Shown here: positions 12,053 through 22,900 of the stretch, piece by piece | Numbering within the stretch: the stretch's first letter is position 1 | Layout of the letters: each line of letters opens with the position of its first letter | Assembly (NCBI RefSeq): GCF_010015445.1 | Contig: NC_053126.1 | Span: forward strand, 17,623,169-17,687,168 | Direction of reading: 5' to 3' | DNA length: 64,000 nucleotides | DNA from: Perca fluviatilis | Lineage: Eukaryota; Chordata; Actinopteri; Perciformes; Percidae | The notes under the pieces: model-generated | What the model saw: the letters and a program-made list of their open reading frames with translations, nothing else | Database searches by the model: none | What the model was told of the DNA's origin: nothing | Program-made: the position numbers and the translations under genes

Positions 12053-14387
12053 ATGGGAAGCTATAAACTAAGAATCATCATAAATGAAGGGGACATACGA
12101 GAAAGTGTCACTGGACAGAAAACCAGGAAACGGTTGAAGAGCTGAAGATAAAAGTCAAAGAAAAATGCAACCTGCAGGATGACTTCAATCTTATGTATGA
12201 AGACCCTGACTTTGGTTATTCCCTCTGCAACCTAGATGACATAGGAGACTTGCCAGCTACAAAAGCAACTGTGAAGGTCATTTCATTGGTGACACTGACA
12301 CTGGTGCCTGCTTCCACCACCAGCATTTCTGATGCCTCAAATGTCTCAGATGATACAGAGATTCTGTCGACATACAGCTCATCATCATCAACAAGACAAG
12401 AGCAATGGCCAGAGTTTTTTGAGATTCCAAACTTCTCGGTTGATGTAGAATTCAGACTGAGACAGGCTAATCTTCAGTTTTACGAGACCAAACTTACCTG
12501 AATGTACCAAGAGACATGAAGCATGGTATTTTGGAGAAGCTTGCTGAAGCAATCTACAAATTTGATGCCTATCCAAATGAAGAACGATGCCATTCTGTGG
12601 CATTGGCGCTCATAAGCAAACATCCCTGCCTGAGGGAACCAGGCTCGCCAGATGGGTGTTCTGGCTGGAAGAATAGCTTGACATACAAAATGGGGAACTA
12701 TCGCACTAAACTGAGAAAAGCTGGATGTGCAGAAGTTGCTATAAATCAGGGTAAAAAAGGCGCCCCAGGAATGGCATCAAAAGGCCTCAAAAGACCAAAA
12801 AGGTTTGAGGTCAATTACTTACCAGACCTCCCTGAGGGGCAGAATGAAGATAGACTAGAAGTTGAAAGAAAGCTCCTGGTTGAAGAAATGAAAAACGGAA
12901 CCCCAGTGGAACAGTCATTGCATCTAAGATGGACCAGACATTCCCACCCCCGAGACGGGAGATTGTGGAGGCTGAACCTCCAGTGAAAACCCTGAAGGAG
13001 CTGGCCAGCTCTTTTTACAGAGAGACAAGTACGTACAGATATTTATATGTTTTTTTTATTCTCCTAGTGTGCATTTAGGTTTTAGGACTGGTAACCAAAG
13101 GTTTTCCAAAATTTCCACACTGGCTCAAGCCAGTCTACTCACTCACATTTTTTTCTGTCTTGTAGGTGTTTGCTGAGTTCAACAGGATAGCCACGACAAA
13201 CCTGGAGAATGACTTTTTGGTGCTGTTGACCGCTACACCACGCTTTGTCACAATCTTCAAGTCCAAGAAAGGAAGTGTTGGAGAGAAACTGGCTGAGATT
13301 GTGCAGCAAATTGATTCAAGGGTCAGTCCACTACAGACTTGTTAAGTTTTTGCTGTGGATTAGATAACTACTGCAATCGGCAACTGTTCTCTGCACTGTT
13401 AAGCATACATGGTGACACCTTTTTCATATGCGCTTTTAAAAATGGGTTTGTAGTGTAACTTCTGAATGTTGCTTAATCTTGAACTTTATTTGTTCTATCC
13501 ACTTCTAGAAACCAGATGTGACAGCAGTGCGTACCCTTGTTCTCCAAGGCATCCCTGTTCTGCTTGGTGATGACCCCAGTAACTTCTACAACACCTCCTT
13601 TGTAAGTTCTCATATCTTAAAAGAGCACATACTGTATATTACTGTGAGTTCAGAACAAAGATGGGCTGCATGCTAACTGTGACAGTTCAGTGTATGCCAG
13701 CAGGGTGATAAAAAAAAGATAAAACAACAAAAACCTAAACAAATGATGAAGCAGCCATTCAACTAACTCCATTTGTAGTCCATGTCACATGGTTGCACTG
13801 CTGAGTGCCACAATGCTAAGCCCACTTGCCGTGCGCAATTGTGGGTTCTGCACAAGAGGTAGAACATTTCTCTCCCTCACATGCACTAGCTGTAACAGCA
13901 TTAACATCTGAATAATTTTTATATTAGGACAGACATGAGAGCTTAATTAAAAAAAAAAAAAAATAGGCTGGAGGGAAGTGTTGGCGGGAAAGATGACTTG
14001 ATGACAATTGATAATGCCAATCAACATTTACCTGTTGTAATGTTTGTGTTTGGTTGTATACAGGATTCTGACAGTGATGAGGCCTGGGACCAGGTATCTG
14101 TTGGGTTGCTGACTGTCATCAGTGAAGATGTGCCCTCTCGCGCAAATCATCTCCATCTTGACCCAGTGTCTACTGCCATCATTCTTGAAGGAGGTATTGT
14201 AATGAACAATCTCCAGAACCTACCTCAAGCACTTTGCCTCTTGTTTGGGTTGTCCTGCGCACTACACTTGGACTACCCTAAAGCCATGAAAAACACATTC
14301 AGCTTCATTCAACGAGTGATGCTTGGCCTGGGAGAGAACAAACTCCCCCCCAAACTTCAAACTCTTAAAAATCTCCTGTTGAGTTAG
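12053..14387 (+). pseudogene. SAMD3-like (fish multicopy family) gene, 5' half frameshifted, 3' exons intact
   Basis: Starts with ATG at 12053 just after an acceptor-like ctctgtctag. The reading MGSYKLRIIINEGD and, after a frame break, LKIKVKEKCNLQDDF and YEDPDFGYSLCNLDD resembles the PB1-like N-terminus of fish proteins annotated 'sterile alpha motif domain-containing protein 3-like'. Frame changes fall near 12142, 12501 and 12930. The core shows KHGILEKLAEAIYKF and GCSGWKNSLTYKMGNYRTKL. Three downstream exons keep perfect splice sites and open phase: 13166-13321 (VFAEFNRIATT), 13509-13601 (TLVLQGIPVLLGDD) and 14064-14387 (stop 14385-14387). Function of the family is unknown to me. The family match is from memory; the exon structure is directly visible. 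Confidence 0.7.
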
Positions 14388-15590
14388 AATGGTAAAAATC
14401 AAGAGTGACACTTGGCATACAATCTTGTTTATAAAAGTGGGTCCAGTTGCTTTTTATTGTTAGCTAAATTAAGGCACTCCTTTCATATTGTTTTATATCC
14501 ACTGGGTTCATCAGCAAGTTACATTTAGAGGCTGCAGGTGTATGGTCATTCATACGTGTATGAGATCGGTTGCCATAGTCATTATTGTACAATAACTGGA
14601 TGTCACTTGTAATAGTCAGCAGGTTGATACTGTCAGCAGTTTGGTCTTTAAACTTTATTGTTAATACAAAAGTAAAGCAGTTTCTCAGGATTATGTTAAA
14701 TAAAAGGTCAGGGTTGGAATTTTCTTTCCACAAATGAGAAATTTATGTCTTTTTATAAAGCCAAATACATTGGCTGCCAATTATTACTGGAAGATTATTG
14801 AAGAACAATTTTGGTACCGATGTATATTGGCAAATAGGCAAACATTCAATCCAACAAAGTCCATTGTTCACATCCCTTGGTGTTACTTTCACTCTGTACT
14901 TTTGAAGAATGTTTTTATTTTTATATTTTATGGTAGTGTAATAAGCATGTATGCGCGCGTTCTGGTTCTGAGAAGAGATATTCTGTGGTTGGGCTAATAC
15001 CTTGACATTTATCATTTTAGTCTGAATGTTGTCTTCAAGTGGTACTGATCACTTATAGTAATGACTAACATTTTAATCTCCTCAAAACCAATTAGTATCT
15101 CTGTCAGCTGTCTAAGGTGCAGATTTGACTGTTTTCCCTAAACATCTCTAATCAAGTATATTTCCCAAAAATTCATACTCCTATAAATAATTCGGTAAAA
15201 AAAAGTTAACAATAAAATTACTTATCAGCCAAGTCAAGAATTCAAAATCGTGAAATCCTGTGCCAAAATTTGATTGATTGAAATAAAAAGGTTTATCTTG
15301 GCCAAGCACACCATAATAATTTTTAAGATGATGAAATACAATCAGTATAAAATTACAAATGTCAAGGTAATACATACTTTATACCAGATCAAAGGGTTTT
15401 AAGACTTTGATTTTAACATTGTAAACTAACAATGGTTGAGGTTCAAGGAATAAACCTGTTTCAACTATAATGTGGTTGTGTGTTAAATATTTCTATTTTA
15501 TGATACTTCTTCTCTGGTACATTTATGTGACAAGTGTATAGTGAGTTGGCAGAACAGAGTTAACATATAGGTGAGCGTTTGGTGAATGTC
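14388..15590. other. Non-coding, nothing recognised
   Basis: 3' flank of the SAMD3-like relic. AT-rich, no further exon or repeat seen. It may include the 3' UTR and the end of a larger mobile unit, but no terminal repeat partner of the 7.4-kb region was found. Confidence 0.4.
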
Positions 15591-15642
15591 AATTAGACAT
15601 TTAGATGGTTATTATGAAGAATAACCATCTAAATGTCTAATT
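15591..15642. repeat. Perfect 23-bp hairpin
   Basis: aattagacatttagatggtt plus att (15591-15613) is followed after a 6-base loop (atgaag) by its exact reverse complement (15620-15642). No terminator function applies in a vertebrate. It could be a small palindromic element or a foldback remnant. Confidence 0.9.
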
Positions 15643-15841
15643 GTTTACTATAAATGGAATAAGGTAAAATGAATGTTTGAAGTACTTAATTTACACAAGT
15701 AACAGTTACTTGGTCTTTTCAAGGCAATCGGTTTGCATGGTTTAAACAAGTAAATCAGAATCGCTCTTCAAGTAACTAAAAACAGAAATTCTAAGTAGCA
15801 GGAATTGTCATTTGGTGTGTTTTTAAATTGTTTTGTTTTTT

Positions 15842-15866
15842 TAATAAATTAAATTTTTTTTATTTT

Positions 15867-15914
<48 letters not shown>

Positions 15915-15935
15915 AAGTAAATTAAATAATTTTAA

Positions 15936-15971
<36 letters not shown>

Positions 15972-16046
15972 TAAATTTATTATTAAAAATATATTAAATT
16001 ATAAAATTTATTATATATTTTTTTATTTTTTTTTTTTTTTTTTTTA

Positions 16047-16077
<31 letters not shown>

Positions 16078-16217
16078 AATTTTAATTTTTTATTTTTTAT
16101 TTTTTATATTAAAAATAAATATTTTTTTTTTTTTATTTTTTTTTTTTTTTTAATAAAAAAAAAAATATTTTTTTTTTAATTATTAATTTAAAAAAAAAAA
16201 TTATTTATATATTTTTT

Positions 16218-16271
<54 letters not shown>

Positions 16272-16289
16272 TTTTTAAATTTTTTTTTT
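15842..16289. repeat. Extreme A/T low-complexity block
   Basis: Long T runs alternate with short A runs. From 15918 to 16289 (372 bases) there is not a single G or C. Such a sequence can be real but is also a typical product of poor long-read consensus over a homopolymer array. Confidence 0.95.
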
Positions 16290-16399
16290 GTCATTTAAAG
16301 GCAACAGAACAAGCTATAAACCAAACTTTGTATTAGCCGATGTGTTCTTAAACCAACACATCTTCATACCTAAACAACATTATAGGTTGATTTCCAAAG

Positions 16400-16800
16400 A
16401 CTCCCACAGTTTTATTTATTGCCGCACGGTGGTGGTTTAATCATGTGACCATAATCATGTGACTGTTATATTCAATGTAACAGGCACAGTTTTTAACACA
16501 TAGTAAATGTTGTGAAACAAAACTAGTTAAGTTTAGGCAACAAAAATACTTAGGGTAAGTAAAACATCAGGGATTGGCGTAAAATGGGTCACATAAAACT
16601 ACTAAAATGATGGCATGACATCACACACGTCACATCGTCATAAAGTCACAGACCATAAAACTTTAGTTTCAAAGTGAAATTAGTGAGTGAGTGAAAGTCC
16701 TGTTTGACCCATCCACCACTCCAATCTGCTTCCTTACGCTTAATTTGGCGCTCTCATACTTTGTCACCTCACTTACTCATTTTAATTACTTCAGCCACAA
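16400..16800. repeat. Diverged fish interspersed repeat
   Basis: Contains 'aactagttaagtttaggcaa' (16521-16545 area) and 'gtgaaagtcctgtttgaccc' followed by atccaccact (16690-16720). Both segments recur in this window in the 38.2-38.8 kb repeat and, for the second, near 8.13 and 28.3 kb (minus). No coding sequence. Exact ends not found. Confidence 0.5.
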
Positions 16801-18193
16801 GGGGTCGACATAACAAGAAACGTAATTGTGGGTCCTTATGAGCTGCTTGCATAATCGGTCTTTACGACACTTTTCTGAGTGAGGAAGGTCTGTATTAAAC
16901 CGTTGCTTATTTAGCATCTAGTAAACACGGAGCAATGTCATTCATTTGGAATCGTGTTTCTGGCCACCTGATGTCAGTCCAACATTGACTTTACTTTTGA
17001 TCTCCACTATCCCTGTAAGGAAATATCTGGCTGGACGTTCACTAGCTAGTTATAGTTGGTTCATCAGAGCTTTTTACTGAAAGCAACTCCCTGCAGGTGC
17101 TGGGGTTGGTGAGAGCTGGAGACAAAATCAAACTGGTAAAGTTGCTGCTAATAAAACAAAAAGCTATAATATGCTGAACCACTCAGTAGAGCTAAGGGGA
17201 AACTACATAATTCTACTACCTCAACTAGCAACACCATTGACACTTCCTGTCATTTGACTAAAGAATATATATAAATAATTATATACAAATATATATATAT
17301 ACTGAGGAAAACTGAAGTCAAAACACAAGGACACGGTGAACAGCAAGCATTCTGATTAAACTGCACATAGCATAACATTTCTGGTGATACAGTATATTGG
17401 CATCATTTATATGCACTAGTGGGTTTAATGGTGTAAAAGTGCAGTTACATTCACTAATTATAATTTCAAGCCCAGGTAGCATCTGTGGAGATGTGCTGGT
17501 TTTGCCAAAAAGCTTGTGACTGCTAAACGAGAATCCTGTAGTAAGAGAGTAGTTACTGTACAGGAATCTACAGCTTCCCACACAAAACAGAAGTTGAGAA
17601 ACAATAGATGGTAGAGCACAGCCAGAGACTTCCCTTGGTGCAATAAAACCACATGAGCAGAACTGAACACTGACAATAAAAAATACAATCGATGGGAGTG
17701 CGTCACATTTCCTATCCCATTGACAGATTATTTCATGGATCACAGCAAACAAAACTGTGGCTCATTCAACAGGGGGAGTGTCTCAGCTCCCATTCTCCAG
17801 TATGTTGCTGTTGCGGCTGTTTAAGATGTTGTCCACAGTGGAATTAGACAGAGAGCGAGAGCACGGGAAGGTTTCAGTCTGACATACTGCAGATGCCAAA
17901 AAAGAGACAGGCAGACGGGGAGATTCACATAATCTAAGTCATTATCAGACGTAAATGAACAGAAAGTGCAACCATCTCAAACGAACAAAGTGATTTCACA
18001 GATCACTGATGCCCTTTTCTGGAGATGGCAAATTAATGGCTGCACTATATATTTTTTTCCCGTGCTGTGTAAGTCCTCCTGAGTGCAATAACACTGAGTG
18101 TAAGGGCTTGCCATCAAAGAGGTGAAATCGTTTTCTGCCCTGGACACAGAGCAAAGTGAATGGGGGGAATTGATAATGGGATTCACTTAATTG
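16801..18193. other. Non-coding, nothing recognised
   Basis: No gene, RNA gene or repeat that I can support. Confidence 0.4.
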
Positions 18194-18233
18194 TAAATTA
18201 ACAGAATCTTGTTAATAGGATTCTGTTAATTTA
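18194..18233. repeat. Perfect 15-bp hairpin
   Basis: taaattaacagaatc (18194-18208) and its exact complement gattctgttaattta (18219-18233) are separated by 10 bases. It is AT-rich, so it may be coincidental structure within conserved-looking non-coding DNA. Confidence 0.85.
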
Positions 18234-18984
18234 AGATTTGTTTCCTTATTGATTAATTGGCTCTTTCTGCAGCGTGTGTAAAATGATGTTAGAGGATAAT
18301 CACCTGCAACCTTAAATTACTAAGAATTGAATGTGTAGCATGTCATTAATCAAGCTGACGATCATGAATAAGGATGCAGATTTACTTTATGCCTTATGCC
18401 AGCAGCAGTCTGCAAAATCAGTTATTCTAAATTGGTATTGATGCAGTGGTGTGAATGTAATATACCACTGCATTGATGTAATTTATGTTTAGGCATTTTT
18501 TTCATGAATGGGATGTATGTGCATTTAGATATGTTAGATTATGTAAATATCTCTGTTACAAAATGACATAGGTTTGGAGGGTTCTCTTTAAATAAAATCT
18601 GTCAGATTAGTTTAGATCAGTTTGTTTAGTCAATACACAACAATAAATTCGGGAAACACTCCTCCAGGATGTTATTGAACAAGCAATTTGAATCTCAGAA
18701 ATTCCTGCAGGGAGTGTTTTATTTATTATCCTCTAGAAGCCGACTCATGTCGATACAGTCAGTGTGTTACAGTACATCCTGTAAAATTTAAATACTGTTT
18801 GTCCCAACCCACCCTCAAGACTGTTTTCCTATTCAGCATTGCCAAACTGCCTCAGTGAATCATGCTTTGTTTTTATTTGTCATTTTCTGGCATAGAATCT
18901 GGAGGTGTTAGTGGTGGAGGTGGGGGCAACAGGTAACAGTGAGAAACATGCTGAGAAAAAAGTTGTCCATTGGAAATGCCTCAG

Positions 18985-19810
18985 AAAATATCTGCCTTTG
19001 AGCACACTGTACATACTTGTACTTTACTTGAGTCTTTTCTTTTCATGCCATTTTCTACTTCTACTCCACTACATTTCAGAGGGGAATTTTGTACTTTTTA
19101 CTCCACTACATTAATCGGACAGCTTCAATTCAATTCAATTCAATTCAATTTTATTTATAGTATCAAATCATAACAAGAGTTATCTCGAGACACTTTACAG
19201 ATAGAGTAGGTCTAGACCACACTCTATAATTTACAAAGCCCCAACAATTCCAGTAATTCCCCCAAGAGCAAGCATTAGCAGTGGCTGTTGCGACAGTGGC
19301 GAGGAAAAACTCCCTTTTAGGAAGAAACCTCGGCAGACCCAGACTCTTGGTAGGCGGTGTCTGACAGTGCCGGTTGGGGGTGTGATGAACAGTGGCAACA
19401 ATAGTCATAATAAGGACAATGGAACAGTGACTACAATGGTATTTGTAGTAGTTCATGTCATAGCCAGGCACAGCAGGGCGTTACGGGATGTAGTGTGGCA
19501 CAGCAGAGCATGGGTGGACGCGGTAGGACGCAGCAGGACGCAGCCGGACATTGCAGCCGGAAACTTCAGTTACTAGTTACTTTACAAATTAAGATTTTTG
19601 CACTCAAAACACATGTAGTTTATAAAATACAATGTTTTATTATACATTAAACTACCCAACAGTATGCAGGTCTACAAGTACAGCTGAAATTATTAGCCGA
19701 TGAAACACTTAGATGATTGACGACATTCTAAAAATTTTCTGCATTGAGTACTTTTACTTTTAATAATTTAAGTAGCCAACATTTTCCTCATAATACTTAG
19801 ATAGTTTTGC
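18985..19810 (-). mobile_element. Fish MITE, split by a LINE tail insertion
   Basis: The two flanks, 18985-19127 (gtactttacttgagtc, acttctactccactacattt) and 19564-19810 (gttactagttactttac, gagtacttttacttttaat), together match in reverse orientation the element at 28660-29135. They are separated by an inserted LINE 3' fragment. The family, rich in 'acttaagtac' and 'gtggagtagaaa' variants, is very common in percomorph fish. No coding capacity. Confidence 0.65.
19128..19563 (-). mobile_element. LINE 3' tail with (GAATT)n end
   Basis: Begins on the + strand with four to five AATTC units, then ttttatttatagtatcaaat, tctcgagacactttacagat and gaggaaaaactcccttttag: the 3' region of a common fish LINE lying in minus orientation. 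It is flanked by CTTCA on both sides (19123-19127 and 19564-19568), a probable target duplication. A second, diverged copy in the opposite orientation is at 31540-31900. Confidence 0.7.
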
Positions 19811-19829
19811 TACTGCAACTTTATGGAAA

Positions 19830-19990
19830 TGTTCAACATTTTGGGAAATATGCTTATTGGTTTTCTTGTTAGATGAGAAGATTGATTGAACAGACGGTCA
19901 TGTCTGTTCAGTAAAACTGAAGTTGGGGCCAGGAGCCACTTTGCTTAGCTTAGCTCACTAATAACATGTTATATGTCAGTTTAATCTGTA
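19830..19990 (+). repeat. Partial MITE ('gctttcttgccgagagtt' family)
   Basis: attttgggaaatatgcttat, then ttttcttgttagatgagaag and gcttagcttagctcac. This is the left half of the family also present at 49880-50060 and 58632-60148. The right half is missing. Confidence 0.55.
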
Positions 19991-22900
19991 CAAAAACCAA
20001 ATTGTAAAAACGACAAATTGCGATTTTATAGGGGCAGTTTTTCTACATCTACAGTATTCTATATTATATACACATTCTATACTATTACTAACCAAATACT
20101 CTAAACTCCATCACATTCAATTTCAAGTAAACACAGTAATACAGTAATATAGTTTGATTTAAAGAGATATTTTGCTTATTTAAATTCAGCTCTGTGTCAT
20201 GGCAGTGTGAACAGTGTATGCAGATAAATGGTGTGTGAAATGTCACAGCAAGGTGGTTAAATAAATGTCAGTTAATTGATTATTTAATTAATGTCTGTAA
20301 ATAAAAAAATATGTGTCAGCCCCGACATATATCTAGTGTTACAAAGTGGACTTAATAATTTGTTCCTTATATTTTTCAATGACAACACAAAAAAGGAAAA
20401 ATTCCCAATAGATCCAACATTTTCAATAATGGTATCAGACACTTTCATATGCGATCCACAATCTGATATTTAATTTGTGGCAAATGGTACCTTAGGCTTA
20501 TCATTATGCATGATTCTTTCACCACTAACAGCAGCAGTTCTGCATGATTTTCTCTTTCTGTGAATTCATCCATGTAACTGCCCTCCACAACAGACTCCAG
20601 TCTCACATCCAATGGGTCCATCTGCACAGGAGTGACCAGCACAAAAGGCAATGATTAAAATCTTGGCCCTTTGTTTTTGTCTTTCCCCCAAAGGCAAAAA
20701 GACCTATTTTCTATTATTTTTTAACATTCAGCACTACTTCAAATATGTGAGCAGGTTCAAAGCAACACATATATGAAATTAAGGGCAAAAGAAACGCCAC
20801 TATGATATGGATTCAGGCCGGTAGTCGATCCATGCGTGGAAAAACAACACATTTCAGACAGTTTGTGTAGCAGCAACACATTCGATCACACACTAGCTGC
20901 AGATGTCACAACAGTATGTCAGTGAGAGGAGAGAAAACACCATCAGCTCATTGTACACATGCAGTCTATTTAAAGGGAAAAACTAAATACAGTAGCTTCA
21001 CATATGGTGTGTGTGCGCCAGTTAATGGGTGTGAATGACAATCTTGGAGTGTTTTATAGAAGTTGGTGAAACAGAAAGTCACATTCAGGCAGACATTAGT
21101 CACCTATTGCAAAGATATTACCAAAGGAGCAAGTGTACTCTGTCAGGTCTGCTTGTCGGATGGTCGAATGGCTTTGAAAGGCCCCACACAAACATGCACA
21201 CCTTTTCGACGTTGGATTAGGGGGTCAGCATCCTACCATTTCTTTTTGAACCGACAATCCGACATTCACACGCATTGGCCAGCTGCGCAGAGGTGAGAAA
21301 GCAGAAAGAGTTTGAAGTTCTCTCTCTAACTCTCTTTTTTCATTCTTTACACATCTACTTCTGTGACTTTCCATGTGAATGACCAACACTATAAATGCCT
21401 TTCAAAAGACACTTTCCAACAGAGGAGTTCAGTACAAACAAATCTTAATCAACTCATTTTCAAGTGAACTGACTGACCATTGTTACTGACCAAATCAGTA
21501 GCTTGTATCATGGGAGCTTCACTTACTGGTGACTGAGAGCCCGATTTATTTTAAAAACTGTGAAAGCTGCAGAAACAATCCCAATCTTATCACTCTGCCA
21601 TCAATAATAGGCTGCTGAGCTATTAACTTTATGTACAGTGCTTGTACGTATACTGTAGGCTTTTGTACTGAACTGAATGTGGCAGCTTGGACTAGTACAG
21701 TAACAGACTGAACGTACTTCTGAACTTAAGGCAGTCAGAATCCACAGTGAACATTAGGGCCATATGAAAAGTGATGTGTTCACTTATTGAAGTCTTGAAG
21801 TGCATTTGAACAGTGAAGCAACCACTTAAATAAAGCGAACAAACTACATAGTGACTACAAATCTTTGAACTAAACAAAGTGATTCAAATGAGCAAAGTGA
21901 TTTGTGATTTCCACCTCTACTATCTGAATATGTGTATATGTGTCATCCCCATATTGAAACGGTATCGCGTCTCCCCTATATGCCGGCCGGCTATTCACTC
22001 TGCCTTTGAGTTTGGCCGTTCGGGAAACAACTATAAACAGTTTTGATTTCCAACGTGGTCGACAACACATCTTACGAACTGGTTCTGAACAGGCACAGCA
22101 AGACCCTTTGGTCAAATGATCACATTTAATACAAGCAAATGCCTTTAACTGCAGAGGAGGGTCTGACAGACAGATAATAGACAGTCAGCTGTGGAAACTT
22201 TGAAAGAAAAATGGATGACTGTCACCATTTGAAATGTTATGATTGTACTTGCATCACATCTGTTGGCAGAGACTTCTAAAGGTGTGGCTGACGACTTTAG
22301 GCCACCAGCTTTCTTTGGTATAATACCTTTGATATTTGACTGCTGTGGCTCAATTTTGTCAGCGCTTCCCTGTCAAACTGTCAAATTCTTGAGCTCATGA
22401 CATGAGCGGTAGAAACATATTTTAAATTATATTGCAATTCTGCTCATATTTATTTATATTTTACAATTTTATGACAGAAGGCTGACAGGCTAATTAGTAT
22501 TATCTCATTTTATTTTGCTTAACCACAACTAAATGCAGGTTTGTCAACACATTAAGCTCATGTATCATGTCAACTCTGTATCGTGGCCTATCCTCCCTGC
22601 TCAGGCAGTAATGAGGTTTTAACAAAGGCAAGAAATAACCATTTAATGAACAATGCAGTTTTTCTTGAAAAATTAGTCTGTTTTTCCTACAATTCCACCC
22701 TGTCTTGGCAAAACACTGATTCATTATGTGAACCTTGTTTTAGATTTCGCCCGGGGGTCTAGAAATGACTTTAATCCTCTTCCTTTAGTCTCTTTGAAAA
22801 GCAAAACAAAGGGACTGATTTTAAGCCTTTGAGATGCAATCCTTCTAATCAACAACAGATTCCAGTTAATATCCTGGCCTTTTGATATCTTTCCTCAGTA

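Noticed and set aside
17318..17752. 144-codon minus frame with hydrophobic stretches
   Set aside because: No domain, overlapping alternative frames, no splice or promoter signals; judged chance.
18430..18475. Imperfect hairpin gatgcagtggt ... accactgcattg
   Set aside because: Short, mismatched and with a long loop; not distinguishable from chance.
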